62,147 bases of DNA from an uncultured Prevotellaceae bacterium (GCA_946411565.1 CAMKEM010000010.1:1-62147), one strand, 5' to 3'; counted from the first letter of the stretch, positions 16,058-25,661 are shown. The notes: a model not told the origin generated them from the letters alone. Made by a program: numbers and translations.

Positions 16058-17089
16058 ATGGAATACAGATTTCATCTTCAGCGCGGAACGGCAATGAATA
16101 AGAGTAATTGCCCCGCATGCCATGGCAAACGATGTTTCCGTAGGTATGTTGATGAGGAAGGCAAGGTGCATTTTCCTGATGATGTCGGCAGATGTGATCA
16201 TGAAAACCGTTGCGGCTATCACTATACACCCAAGCAGTTCTTCGCTGACCATCCAAACCTAAAGCCTGAGAATGATGGCGATACCTACATAAATAATAAT
16301 GTATTGGCGCATAAGGTAAAAGTTGAGCCTACATCTCCTTCATTCGTAGATTCGTCCATCATGCAGAAGAGCCTGACAGCTTACGATACCAATCCGTTGT
16401 TTGTTTTCCTTCGTGACAAGTTTGGTGAGGCAAACACAAAGGATTTATTTCTTAGCTATAACGTAGGCACAGCAAAGCTATGGGGAGGTTCAACGGTATT
16501 TTGGCAGGTTGATGTTCAAGGCAAGGTTCGTACAGGTAAGATCATGCAGTATGACTCCAATGGTCATCGTGTCAAGGAACCTGTCAGTCGTATTAATTGG
16601 GTACACAGCATTCTCAAGCTTGAAGACTTCCATCTTCAGCAGTGTCTCTTTGGTGAACACTTGCTGGCATCGGAACCAGACAAGCAAGTCGCAATCGTTG
16701 AAAGTGAGAAGACTGCCATTATTGCTTCCTTCTATCTTCCACAGTATCTTTGGCTAGCGACTGGCGGCAAAGACATTTGTTGGCATGAAGAAGTACTAGA
16801 GGTTCTTCGTGATAGGCAGGTGATTCTCTTCCCTGATCTTAAAGGTACGAAAGACTGGAGAGGTAAGATGCAGTTGCTTTCAAAAGTTGGTGCGAATCCT
16901 TTTCTTTACGGGGAACTGGAACGTATTGCTACTTCAGAGGAGCGCGAGGCAGGACTTGATATTGCTGATTTCCTATTACGCATAAATCCAGTAGAAGGAA
17001 TCTGGGAACAAATGAAAAAGATGCAACCTGCACTCAAGATTCTTGAAGAAAAACTGGATCTTGTTCTTGAAGGCTTTGGTCCAGTATAA
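16058..17089 (+). CDS. Zinc-finger/toprim protein, DUF6371-like, 343 aa
   Basis: The N-terminus has a CHC2-like zinc ribbon (CPACHGKRCF ... GRCDHENRCGYHYTPKQFF, residues ~19-67), the hallmark of PG0870/DUF6371-type proteins in Bacteroidales mobile elements. The middle carries a toprim-like stretch (VAIVESEKTAIIASF, then VILFPDLKGTKDW, near residues 210-270), the metal-binding fold of primases. With the DUF3987 partner it probably makes a split primase-helicase for element replication; that pairing is inference from order and family. Confidence 0.8.
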   Translation: MEYRFHLQRGTAMNKSNCPACHGKRCFRRYVDEEGKVHFPDDVGRCDHENRCGYHYTPKQFFADHPNLKPENDGDTYINNNVLAHKVKVEPTSPSFVDSSIMQKSLTAYDTNPLFVFLRDKFGEANTKDLFLSYNVGTAKLWGGSTVFWQVDVQGKVRTGKIMQYDSNGHRVKEPVSRINWVHSILKLEDFHLQQCLFGEHLLASEPDKQVAIVESEKTAIIASFYLPQYLWLATGGKDICWHEEVLEVLRDRQVILFPDLKGTKDWRGKMQLLSKVGANPFLYGELERIATSEEREAGLDIADFLLRINPVEGIWEQMKKMQPALKILEEKLDLVLEGFGPV

Positions 17090-17168
17090 CAGTAACAAAA
17101 TGTTTAACAATAAAACTCGCTAAGGCATGCTTGCATGCTGCTCTCGTCAAAATATATATTTTGAGGTA

Positions 17169-17229
17169 GCTTACTATACCAAAATTACACTCTGTACCGC
17201 ACCAAGGTACTTAATTTGTGGTAGTAAGC
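17169..17229 (+). other. Candidate origin of transfer (oriT)
   Basis: Just 70 bases before the relaxase gene, an imperfect inverted repeat (GCTTACTATACCAAAATTA, 17169-17187, with TAATTTGTGGTAGTAAGC, 17212-17229) encloses a small perfect hairpin GTACC ... GGTAC (17194-17210). Hairpins in this position next to MobV-type relaxases are typical of oriT. The rest of the 17090-17298 gap has other palindromes (TCAAAATATATATTTTGA, GCATGCTTGCATGC) and no gene. Confidence 0.5.
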
Positions 17230-17298
17230 CATTCCATGGAGGGCGAAAGCACAAGGTAGCAAGCAACCTTAGCGCATTCTAATACACGTTTATTTATT

Positions 17299-18885
17299 AT
17301 GGGATACGCTGTATTCACATGCACCAAGGGCAAAGGTGGGGCAGCCGCTGAAGGCGGTCTTTCTGCCCACATTGAACGTCAAATATGGGATGCCAAGCAA
17401 CAGAAAATGGTTAAGTTCATACCTAAATCTGTGATTCATCCAGAACTGACTATACGAAACAAAGAATATCTCCTCACTCCTGACATGAGCAGAAGTGAGG
17501 CAATAGAGAGACGCATAAAAGAAGCTGGCATTACCCGAAAAATTCGTAAGGATCAGGTACGTAGTCTTGCTTTTCTTTTCACCAGTGACAAGAAGACAAT
17601 GGAGGGAATTGTCAAGGCTGGTAGAGCTGATGAATATGCATCCGCCTGTATAGACTTCGCCCGATTGGAGTTTGGTGATAAAAATGTAGTTTCTGCAGTG
17701 TCTCACTATGACGAGACAACATTCCATCTCCACGTCACTGTTGTGCCTATCGTCATGGGACAGGCTTCCGAACGCCCTGATACGAGGAAGCAGCATGAGG
17801 CACGCAATGGTAAGGCTAAACGGAACTACAAGAAGCAGGAGGTCAATGCGCGTCTATGTGCCAAAGAGGTATTCACGCCAGAGAAGGCAGAGCAGTGGCA
17901 GGATGACCTTGTAAAGTTCATGCACGAGCGAGGCTTTGAATTTGAACGCGGGCTACATGGTTCCAAGGCTAAGCACGTTAATCCTGCCGACTACAATGCC
18001 GCCATGGCAGAGATGAATGGACTCAACGAGCAAAAGAGTACATTGGAAAATAGCGTACTGCAATTGAATTTGGAACAGTCTATGCTTCAGTCCAATTGTG
18101 ACATGCTTGATGCCGAGTACAAACAAAAGCAGAAGGCGGTTAAGGGACTTTCTATTATGATTGAGAACCTGGAGATTCAACGAGCAGAGGCTATGGCTAA
18201 CGGTGAGGCTAATATTGCGGAGATAGAAGCAAAGATCGCTGATAAACAGGCAAAACTTGCCACGGCAACCAAGGAACTCACCGCATTGGAAGCTAAAGTT
18301 GCAGAGCAACGCAAGGAGCAAAATAAAACTAAAGCAGGATTTACCGCTAAGGTCATGAATGTCTTCGGTGCAGGAGATCTTGCCAAAGCTAACGAGACTA
18401 TCAAGACTAAGGATGAAGAGATTGCCACTCTTAAAAAGAAGTGTAACTTTTATGCCAAGAAATACAATACTGACAAAGCAGAGTGGGATATGACAAAATA
18501 TGAACTGGAGAAAGAACTACAAAATACCAAGACATCTCTAAGAGCAAACGTAAGTAGAAAGCTCGATCTTGCAGATGATCTCCGAATTGCTATTGACAGA
18601 CATTGTTTTACGGCAAAGGAAACCGTATCGCTACTCAATAATATAACAGAACTTAGCGCAGAGACTATTAACAAAATGCGAGAAGTTGCTTTGTCTCTGA
18701 TTCTCGGCAATGGTCCTGTAATCATCCCTTGCTCAGGCGGTGGTTCTGTCAGCAGCCACGATGGTTGGCGTGGAAAGGACAAAGACGAGGATGACAATCT
18801 CTTCCGCCTCCGTTGCTGGCTTCATGCAGGTAAGGTAGTAAAGAGTGCTTGTTCTGCACAGAGAAAGTACGGTCTTCGTCGATGA
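17299..18885 (+). CDS. MobV-family relaxase (Mob/Pre type)
   Basis: The relaxase nicks DNA at oriT and leads single-strand transfer using a helper conjugation system. The motif HYDETTFHLHV has H136, D138, E139, H143 and H145, the metal-binding set of the MobV (Pre/Mob) family. The N-terminal domain is about 230 residues. After it comes a long coiled coil (about residues 235-420) rich in Glu/Lys/Ala, as usual for MobV proteins in Bacteroidales. No coupling or mating-pore genes are present, so the element must be mobilizable rather than self-transmissible. Confidence 0.9.
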   Translation: MGYAVFTCTKGKGGAAAEGGLSAHIERQIWDAKQQKMVKFIPKSVIHPELTIRNKEYLLTPDMSRSEAIERRIKEAGITRKIRKDQVRSLAFLFTSDKKTMEGIVKAGRADEYASACIDFARLEFGDKNVVSAVSHYDETTFHLHVTVVPIVMGQASERPDTRKQHEARNGKAKRNYKKQEVNARLCAKEVFTPEKAEQWQDDLVKFMHERGFEFERGLHGSKAKHVNPADYNAAMAEMNGLNEQKSTLENSVLQLNLEQSMLQSNCDMLDAEYKQKQKAVKGLSIMIENLEIQRAEAMANGEANIAEIEAKIADKQAKLATATKELTALEAKVAEQRKEQNKTKAGFTAKVMNVFGAGDLAKANETIKTKDEEIATLKKKCNFYAKKYNTDKAEWDMTKYELEKELQNTKTSLRANVSRKLDLADDLRIAIDRHCFTAKETVSLLNNITELSAETINKMREVALSLILGNGPVIIPCSGGGSVSSHDGWRGKDKDEDDNLFRLRCWLHAGKVVKSACSAQRKYGLRR

Positions 18886-18939
18886 AAAAAATCACAGTTA
18901 TTGAAAGGATATGCTCCTCTCTTATCAATAACTGTGATT
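18883..18939 (-). terminator. Terminator for leftward transcription
   Basis: A perfect 15-bp inverted repeat (18890-18904 with 18925-18939) is followed, on the minus strand, by seven Ts. It lies about 120 bases beyond the stop of the leftward lipoprotein gene and overlaps the end of the relaxase gene. Confidence 0.7.
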
Positions 18940-19062
18940 ACAATATTAATAACCTAGTTCTTAAATATTCCGTCCTTAACCACAATGCTGAAAAAAATGT
19001 TACACAATTTTATGCTTCACTTTTTCAATTGGACTCAATTAATAAAAATGAAATGATGTGAT

Positions 19063-20046
19063 TTATTGTACCAAATCTAGCCAATAACATGGTTCAACAT
19101 CATGTTTTGACTCATTTCCGTCCTTTGTGATACTCAGCAGTTCTTTTTCGCTCTCATAGTATATATCACCGAGATATATTTCCAGGTTGCCCTTTTTGAA
19201 ATAATATCCTCTCATATTTGCAGAGCCGCCAATTTCTACATATCCGTTCAATAAAAACCTAGGCTTTCCCTTTAAATCGTATTTCCTAGGGAAAACAGCA
19301 AGTCTGAATTCCTCATCACCTCTTAACTTGAATGGTTGAAGTTGAGGAGTACAGTATAAAAAGCCATCCGTGTGAAAGTTTTCTTCCTTTTTCACCTTTC
19401 TCTCTCTGATATCTACACGCATTATGGATCTATCGGTAATGTCCTTGTAGCAGCAGAACGGATGCCAACCATTACCTCTTAGGGATTCATGTAAGCTTTC
19501 CATTTCCTGCTTTACCAATTCATCATATAATTGTTGCTCCTGTGGAGAATAGTAATCGATCTTTGTCAGTGAATCATATACCCATATTGAAGCATTTTCC
19601 TCCCCCCAGCTATAACCTCTATATCCATGACTTTTCCAGTCTGATATCTTGGTATGTTTTATCTTTTCCCTGAATTTTCTATCAAATATCTTATCGAATT
19701 TCTTTAACATATCCTTTGAATCCTTAATATTACGCATAGGATATTTCCTCTCTATAGGGAAAGAGCAGAGAGAGACCAATTTCTCGGCATCTCCATTTGC
19801 TATGCTCTTCATAATGGATCCAATATGTTTTGTACCACCTGCAACATCTTGTTTCTCTTCGATTTCGGTTTTTTGAGGCATAGAATCCAAATTCGCAATA
19901 GCATCGGTTGGTGAAATAGATGTGGCACTATCTTTTGAAACTTCAATCCTCTTTTGTGGCAGTTTATCTTTTGTACGCAGATAATTACATGAAAAGAGGG
20001 TTGTTAATCCCAATAAGATTGTTACATATCTTACTATATTCCTCAT
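19063..20046 (-). CDS. Lipoprotein, 327 aa, function unknown
   Basis: The N-terminus MRNIVRYVTILLGLTTLFSC is a lipoprotein signal with lipobox LFSC, so the protein should be lipidated and face the periplasm or outer membrane. The start at 20046 places the signal correctly (an upstream ATG at 20082 would bury it). After a variable linker (residues ~20-65), the mature region has a block with SFPIERKYPMRNIKDS near residue 95 that looks like a DUF-type lipoprotein family, not named here. First cargo gene after the mobilizable element; leftward and apparently monocistronic. Confidence 0.7.
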   Translation of the reverse strand: MRNIVRYVTILLGLTTLFSCNYLRTKDKLPQKRIEVSKDSATSISPTDAIANLDSMPQKTEIEEKQDVAGGTKHIGSIMKSIANGDAEKLVSLCSFPIERKYPMRNIKDSKDMLKKFDKIFDRKFREKIKHTKISDWKSHGYRGYSWGEENASIWVYDSLTKIDYYSPQEQQLYDELVKQEMESLHESLRGNGWHPFCCYKDITDRSIMRVDIRERKVKKEENFHTDGFLYCTPQLQPFKLRGDEEFRLAVFPRKYDLKGKPRFLLNGYVEIGGSANMRGYYFKKGNLEIYLGDIYYESEKELLSITKDGNESKHDVEPCYWLDLVQ

Positions 20047-20215
20047 ATCACTTGCGTTTTCAAATGTAGGATATATTTCCATTTATTGTTAATTGTTATA
20101 CATATGTGAACTGCTATAAGCCATATTAAGGTGCTACAAAAGTTGTGATTCTACCTATGTATATGGAAAATAACAGAAACAAGCCTTGCGAAGATTACAT
20201 TTTGTTCCCGGGCCT

Positions 20216-20608
20216 TCAATTTGCAAGACAACGCCAACTCTTGTAGCCTAGCAAAAACAAGCTAGATGTGATACCCCACATCCATGGCACTTCATGCAAA
20301 TAGACCACCAACCAAAAGTATCGCCATGAGTGGTGGAACTGAGCAGGCATATCAAACGGACGGTCTGAAAGGGCAAATTCCATAGGGCCTTTAATGTCAT
20401 TATTAAACAAAACATAAACACAAGCAACAACCAACATCATACCCACGACTATCTTTACCCACTTAGGCGTGTGACGCAGGAGCAGTCCTACTATTACCAA
20501 TGGGGGAAGCATCCGCAGGAATAATAACATAGGAACATAAAAATAGAACAACACGAACAGCGTCAGGTAGATTAAAACAATCCCCAAGATAATTAATTTA
20601 CGTATCAT
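20216..20608 (-). CDS. Small multi-pass membrane protein, 130 aa
   Basis: Four probable membrane segments (about residues 5-25, 26-46, 50-70 and 98-122). No family recognised. A TTTGC-containing promoter lies just before the start (about 20625 on the minus strand). Nothing else links it to its neighbours. Confidence 0.6.
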   Translation of the reverse strand: MIRKLIILGIVLIYLTLFVLFYFYVPMLLFLRMLPPLVIVGLLLRHTPKWVKIVVGMMLVVACVYVLFNNDIKGPMEFALSDRPFDMPAQFHHSWRYFWLVVYLHEVPWMWGITSSLFLLGYKSWRCLAN

Positions 20609-20663
20609 AGTCTTTTTTTGTTTGCAAATTTAACATTAATCTTATTTCCTTCCAAATGAAATC

Positions 20664-20741
20664 CATTCACAAGCCTTGTGGAGATAGAGCTAGGTATATT
20701 TCTTTCTGTAGTCGGAAAGACATTTCAATACGATTCTTTCT
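20664..20741 (-). pseudogene. Internally deleted remnant of a paralog of the 25696-26268 gene
   Basis: Two blocks match the 190-aa gene at 25696-26268. CATTCACAAGCCTTGTGG resembles its last codons (about 25694-25711). The following AGATAGAGC ... TTTCTGTAGTCGGAAAGAC ... ATACGATTCTTTC resembles about 25940-25998. The 230 bp in between are missing, so the two blocks are joined directly. It cannot encode a protein. Confidence 0.65.
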
Positions 20742-20851
20742 AGATCAATACTTCGTTGAAAAATTAATATCCTTATAAATGAGGTGAATAGAAATAAAAA
20801 GGACAATGATTACGAATTTCCTTCATTAATATGTGTTTTATTTGAGATATA

Positions 20852-22291
20852 CTAAAATGTATCATCTTCATCGACATCGTCTATACTTGGAAGTATAAAC
20901 CAATAATGTGACCTGTCAAAATGCGGTTCAAGATTTCTCACCTCATTCCAGAATTTTACAACTTCATCATCAAGAGAGACGTCTTCATTGTTTGAATAAA
21001 GATCAAAATCTATTGGTTCCGTGTCATAGTGGTCTAAATACATCTTTATCATTTTGTTGGGAACTCTCAATATTTGGAGTTTTTCCATTTTTTCAAATGC
21101 AACATAATTTATTTGTTCAACAGAATCAGGTATCGTTAATTCTTCCAGTTTTGAAAAGGCAAACGCAGAATTGCATATTGCTACTACGTCTGATGGTATG
21201 ACAAATTTCTTGGCAGGATGATTCGGCGGAAATGCCACAAGCACTCGTCCTTGTGGTTTTTCCGTAAAATCAAACAATATATTGCTTCCTTCCATTTCAT
21301 CACAGTTGTCTATGTAAAGAACACCATCTTCAACAGAGAACGGACTGGGCTGAATGACTGTAAATTTCTCTAAGTAAGGAAGGGAGTGAAAATGAGAATA
21401 TTTATCATCGTCATAATCGAAATTTCTGTCTATGATAAACTCCCTTATGTTGTTCTTGTATGGGAAATCATCAAACAAGTCGACTCTAAGCACGTTATTA
21501 TAAGGCATGACAAAAGAGGAACTTCCTCTTTTGTATATGTCTATTGCTGTAAAAACAGGTATTTCTTTTTCGAAATCTATTATAGAAAAATTTATTAAAG
21601 GATATCTTTCTGAATACCAGTCCACTGTTTTCGCACATAATTCCTCGCGAGTTTTTGATAATATTTCCTCCAAAGAACATATCCTATGCTTCAGTTTCGT
21701 TAATCCAAAACAAACACGAGTTGCTTGTAATATTCTTTCATCTGATATTATACCAGCAAATTGTTCATTAGTATTTTGCTCTATAGCCTTGTTAAGACCA
21801 GCCAAAGCAGTTTCACGATCTGTTCGATACAAGAAACGAGCAATAGTATTTATTGTGGCTAATGGATTTCCTAACATTGAAGAACGTGAATAGTAATCAT
21901 AAGCCTTTGTCTTGTTGTCATTTCTATAGTAACAGTCACCTAAATAGTTCAAGGCATAAGCATTGTCCTTTTCGGCTGCCATAAGTGTCCATTCCAATGA
22001 CTTGTCCTCGTTTTTTTCAGTTCCGGTTCCATTGCGCATAAAGACGGCTGCATTATACAAGCCGTCAGCATTTCCGAGTTCTCCAGCCTTACAAAAATAT
22101 TGAAATGCCTTTTCCTTATTCTCCTCTACTCCTTGTCCGTTCATATAGCAAATACCAATATTTAAGAATGCTTTGGGATAATTGAGTTTTGCGGCGGCAT
22201 GATAGTATTCAAGAGCTTTACCAAAGTCTTGCTCGACTTCAGTTCCTTCCCAATATTTTACTCCTTCTGAATTTAGTTCTTGTGCTGTCAT
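20852..22291 (-). CDS. Sel1-repeat protein with C-terminal leucine-rich-like part, 479 aa
   Basis: Residues ~1-150 contain about four Sel1-type TPR units (ALEYYHAAAKLNYPKAFLNIG, split: ALEYYHAAAKLN, YPKAFLNIG; YFCKAGELGNADGLYNAA; and others). Sel1 repeats bind partner proteins. The C-terminal half (about 290-430) has ARF/BspA-like LRR features, such as VIPSDVVAICNSAFAFSKLE and LTIPDSVEQINYVAF. No signal peptide, so probably cytoplasmic. Acidic end (DDVDEDDTF). A role is not evident; Sel1 proteins are common in Bacteroidales cargo regions as signalling scaffolds or effectors/immunity. Confidence 0.75.
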   Translation of the reverse strand: MTAQELNSEGVKYWEGTEVEQDFGKALEYYHAAAKLNYPKAFLNIGICYMNGQGVEENKEKAFQYFCKAGELGNADGLYNAAVFMRNGTGTEKNEDKSLEWTLMAAEKDNAYALNYLGDCYYRNDNKTKAYDYYSRSSMLGNPLATINTIARFLYRTDRETALAGLNKAIEQNTNEQFAGIISDERILQATRVCFGLTKLKHRICSLEEILSKTREELCAKTVDWYSERYPLINFSIIDFEKEIPVFTAIDIYKRGSSSFVMPYNNVLRVDLFDDFPYKNNIREFIIDRNFDYDDDKYSHFHSLPYLEKFTVIQPSPFSVEDGVLYIDNCDEMEGSNILFDFTEKPQGRVLVAFPPNHPAKKFVIPSDVVAICNSAFAFSKLEELTIPDSVEQINYVAFEKMEKLQILRVPNKMIKMYLDHYDTEPIDFDLYSNNEDVSLDDEVVKFWNEVRNLEPHFDRSHYWFILPSIDDVDEDDTF

Positions 22292-22499
22292 TGCTATATA
22301 ATTTTTTAATTAATGGATAACTAGGGGCAAAGTTACAGAAAAACTCTGAATTGTGGATATATTTCATTGTTTTGGAGTAGAATAAAATAAAAGTTCTTTT
22401 TGCCCTAAAATGAATGATAATGTGTTAAATTCTAAATATATTTAATAGACAGATTTAGAGTGCATTTTAACTGAGATAAGATATTGAGATAGCAATATT

Positions 22500-23303
22500 C
22501 TACCACTTGCCATTGCACCGATTGTCGAATTCTTCGTTCACATTTTGCATCCAATCTGGCAGATGTTTCAATACCTGATAGACTAAAGGCTCAGGCATTT
22601 CCTTATAGAATGCGTATGCCATGGGGCCTGCTATGGCTGCAAGGGTATCAGCATCACCTCCTAGGGATATTGCGAGTTTTACGCAGTCAATATAGTTCTC
22701 GGATGCAAGGAAACTGAGGATTGCAGGACCTACGGTTCCTGGACTTGTAGAATTAAATTGAAACCCATCATGAATATCTTTGTATGTCTTGTCTGCCCAA
22801 TAAGGGTAGTATTTTGCCAAAATTTCATTTTGGATGAAATCCTTGTCTTTGCCATTCTTCAGGTGAAAGATTGTCAATGCAGTGACAACAGCCCCCTTGA
22901 TGCCCTCTTCGTGATTGTGAGTAGGAGCAGCAGTCTTTGTTGCAAGTTCTATACATTCATCCTCTGAGGTGGCAAGCCATCCGGCAGAAGAACATCGCAT
23001 GGCAGAACCGTTACCTATACTGTTGTATGGCAAGTGGTAATGGTCTTTCATCCATTCCTTAAAGCGATGTCCATAACCTGCATGAGGATGTTGATTGGCG
23101 CACATCCATATATTATGCGACATGTCAATGTCATGCAGAAAGGCTTCTGCACATGCAAAAGTCAAAACCGTATCGTCAGTGAAATGAGCACGTGACGAGA
23201 ACATTTTTATTGCATTATAATCCTTGGTTCTATGACTTCTACCTTCGTAGGCACTGCCAGCATAATCACCAACAGCTGCACTCATCAATAGATTCTTCAT
23301 CAT
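22500..23303 (-). CDS. ADP-ribosylglycohydrolase (DraG family)
   Basis: DraG-type enzymes remove ADP-ribose from modified proteins or nucleic acids using two Mg ions. The sequence has GDYAGSAYEG near the start, FTDDTVLT (first metal site) near residue 42, IGNGSAMR near 97, and GGDADTLAAIAG (second metal site, near 222-233). All look intact, and the 267-aa length is normal. The ATG at 23303 is taken; ATG at 23300 is equally possible. Its substrate is unknown. The presence of DUF3990 and NADAR genes 18 kb away in the same accessory region is suggestive but not proof of linkage. Confidence 0.9.
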   Translation of the reverse strand: MMKNLLMSAAVGDYAGSAYEGRSHRTKDYNAIKMFSSRAHFTDDTVLTFACAEAFLHDIDMSHNIWMCANQHPHAGYGHRFKEWMKDHYHLPYNSIGNGSAMRCSSAGWLATSEDECIELATKTAAPTHNHEEGIKGAVVTALTIFHLKNGKDKDFIQNEILAKYYPYWADKTYKDIHDGFQFNSTSPGTVGPAILSFLASENYIDCVKLAISLGGDADTLAAIAGPMAYAFYKEMPEPLVYQVLKHLPDWMQNVNEEFDNRCNGKW

Positions 23304-23462
23304 ACTTTGCGAAAAAATTAATTATTATTGTTTTTGTTATATTTCGTATGTCCCAATAAGCTGAGATTTCAATACATTTACATAAATTACATGTAATCAT
23401 GAATAACTCTACTCATTTTGCCGGATATCACTAGACTTGGGTCTATGAACACTATTGCAGGA

Positions 23463-24284
23463 TTAAATATGTGTCTTACCACAAGTATAGTTCTTTATAT
23501 ACATACTTTCCAGTGGTAACAAGCATTTCTTTTTCTCTGTACTTCCTTTATGTTTGAGAATTATAATTCCTATCATGTTGTGCAAGTCACGACCTTCTTC
23601 ATCTTGATAAACATTGTTATGTTCATAATTAACTAAGTTAATCGCAACATCATGACCGTGAATCTCAACGTACTTACTTAGGTCTGGGAATGTAAGAGCG
23701 TCAACTCCGAATTCATCATGTGAGATGCAACAGGTCGTTACGACAGGAATATTTAGTTTCATTGCAAGAGTCTTTGTCTGACTCACGAAAAAGCTTTCAT
23801 TCAAACTTTGGGTATGAATTACTTCATCAAAAAAAACTATCTTGATGTCTTTCTCTATGATAACTTTTTCAAGTGATTCAAAATAGTCTTCGTCTTCAAA
23901 CCAATCTGCTTTTTCAACATAAAGCGGAGCATCACCAAGTTTTTCCAAATACTCTTTTACTGTATCTCTATGTGAATCAGAGTCTAAAACAGAATGGATA
24001 TTCTTGGTCTTTATACTACAATAATATGCTATCATAGAAGAAAGGAAATTCCTTTCCGTCATGCTGTTAATAACAAATAGAGTGGGGATATGTTGATCAA
24101 CAGCGATATTGTTTAACTGTGTAATAACAAACGCAGTCTTTCCGCTGTTCTGGCAACCACAGATAGCGGTCATTTCTCCGGGGTAATATCCTTCCAGAGT
24201 TTCATCAAGAAAATTGAAGCCCGTTTTAATTGGATTCTCTTTCTTCTTGATTTCATTATTTGTTACTGATTTGATATGTTCCAT
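23463..24284 (-). CDS. DnaB-like RecA-fold ATPase, 273 aa
   Basis: The start TGFNFLDETLEGYYPGEMTAI resembles the DnaB C-terminal domain, followed by the Walker A loop GCQNSGKTAF. The Walker B-like IKIVFFDEV comes around residue 150. There is no DnaB N-terminal domain, so it is a stand-alone KaiC/DnaB-type ATPase. It may act in replication or serve as an ATP-dependent sensor. ATG 24284 (MEHIKSV) is taken as start; one 27 bases upstream is possible. Confidence 0.65.
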   Translation of the reverse strand: MEHIKSVTNNEIKKKENPIKTGFNFLDETLEGYYPGEMTAICGCQNSGKTAFVITQLNNIAVDQHIPTLFVINSMTERNFLSSMIAYYCSIKTKNIHSVLDSDSHRDTVKEYLEKLGDAPLYVEKADWFEDEDYFESLEKVIIEKDIKIVFFDEVIHTQSLNESFFVSQTKTLAMKLNIPVVTTCCISHDEFGVDALTFPDLSKYVEIHGHDVAINLVNYEHNNVYQDEEGRDLHNMIGIIILKHKGSTEKKKCLLPLESMYIKNYTCGKTHI

Positions 24285-24337
24285 GTTGATGTATAATAAC
24301 TGAGTCCACAAAAAAACGGACTCACTCTTGACCTCTT

Positions 24338-25639
24338 TTAGAAGTGAAACTTACTGAAATTGAACTTCTTTATTTTTATCCAAAGTTGCATTAAACCATC
24401 TGGTTCTGAATCAACTTCCGTTGAACCTTGATGTGTATTGTCGCCGTCAGCATTCTGATTGTCCTCATCGCGACTATCAGCATCCACAGAAGAAATTTGG
24501 TTATCATCATCCATGTTCAAAATCTTATTAGACTCTTCTTCTGGCTCATCATCTTGCTTGCTTTGGTTAAAGTAGTCATAGTCTTCATCAAACAGAAATC
24601 TTTTTCCTTCACGTTGCAGCCTTTTGTAAAATTCCCTCTTACTGCTTTGTTCTGTTTTGAACATACATGCGGTACCTCTGTCTGAATACTCATAGCTCAT
24701 CCTGCTGCGAATTCCTATATCATCTGCCACAGCATCGACATCTTGATTGGTGCCGATATATGCAAACACCCAGCCTTTTGCTTTTAGTTCAGCCACAAGT
24801 TTTTTGATATCATGACCACTGTATTCTCGTGATGCATTCTCGTAACCGTCTGTAATGATAGTCACTAGTACAACATCCTCTTCAGTTACATGACATTTCA
24901 GTTCGTTCAGCGACCTGCCCATAGCGTCAAACAATGGTGTGCAAGCACATGGGTTATAATCCGTCCATTTCAGTTTATCGTCGTTGACAACCTTATGCAA
25001 GTTCATCACATTACGAATCATTGCACTATTGAACGTAACAAACGAGATGAAATGCTGTTGGTCTTGATGCTCTTTTTGGGCATTTCTGATGGTCTGAAAC
25101 GTCTCGTTCAGACCACTCACAGCCTGCTTCGAAATGGTAGCCATCGATCCACTCTCATCAAGAATGATTAGGTTGAATACTCTCTGTTTAAAATCGTCCT
25201 TTTTGGCATTCTCTCCTTTTTCAAGGATATCCACAAACGACTTGGGCAAGCAGACATTCTCCATCTTCATAGCCTCTTTGAAAAATGATGCCATGAACTC
25301 ATCATCAAACCCTGCAACACCACATCCTATTCTTGTAACAAGAAAGGATTGTTCTTTGTGAGCTTTTGCATACGACAAGAACTTGTCTATATGCCTCTTC
25401 ATATAGGCAGAGACATTCTCGACGGCCTCGCCGCGGATGTCCACCGGAATCGCATAAGAACGTCCTTGAACTCCTTCTGCCTGTCCCCAAACTGCACCGA
25501 AACGCTGCATGGCCATCAATGAAGCTCCTCCTGAATGATATCCGATCAAGTTGCTGCCAAACACAAACACTTGCCCATCCCTGAGGCTTTCCACAAATTC
25601 TGGTGTGTACACCACTTTTCCATTCTTTTTCATATTCAT
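24338..25639 (-). CDS. Macro-like (A1S_2505-type) domain fused to a von Willebrand factor A domain
   Basis: The first ~130 residues (VFVFGSNLIGYHSGGASLMAM ... GRSYAIPV ... FLVTRIGCGVAGFDDE, positions split) look like the A1S_2505/phage non-structural family, related to macrodomains that bind ADP-ribose derivatives. From about residue 160, a vWA domain follows with the metal site LDESGSM, a Thr in the CTPLFDAMG loop and IITDGYE. An acidic tail (about 370-430) follows. vWA domains recruit partners. I do not know this fusion as an established system. The start at 25639 lies 15 bases after a clear TATCTTTG promoter box, ruling out the longer ORF start at 25732. Confidence 0.75.
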   Translation of the reverse strand: MNMKKNGKVVYTPEFVESLRDGQVFVFGSNLIGYHSGGASLMAMQRFGAVWGQAEGVQGRSYAIPVDIRGEAVENVSAYMKRHIDKFLSYAKAHKEQSFLVTRIGCGVAGFDDEFMASFFKEAMKMENVCLPKSFVDILEKGENAKKDDFKQRVFNLIILDESGSMATISKQAVSGLNETFQTIRNAQKEHQDQQHFISFVTFNSAMIRNVMNLHKVVNDDKLKWTDYNPCACTPLFDAMGRSLNELKCHVTEEDVVLVTIITDGYENASREYSGHDIKKLVAELKAKGWVFAYIGTNQDVDAVADDIGIRSRMSYEYSDRGTACMFKTEQSSKREFYKRLQREGKRFLFDEDYDYFNQSKQDDEPEEESNKILNMDDDNQISSVDADSRDEDNQNADGDNTHQGSTEVDSEPDGLMQLWIKIKKFNFSKFHF

Positions 25640-25653
25640 ATACTTTTTGTTTG

Positions 25654-25661
25654 CAAAGATA
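25654..25661 (-). promoter_or_regulatory. Promoter -7 box of the macro-vWA gene
   Basis: On the minus strand 25661-25654 reads TATCTTTG. A transcript would begin around 25647, giving a very short leader and fixing the start codon at 25639. Confidence 0.6.

Noticed and set aside
18882..19061. 59-codon ORF starting in an ATGA overlap with the relaxase stop (MKKITVIERICSSL...)
   Set aside because: Its first part is the stem of a strong terminator for the leftward lipoprotein gene, and it has low-complexity AT-rich coding. It is more likely chance, although the ATGA overlap is suggestive.
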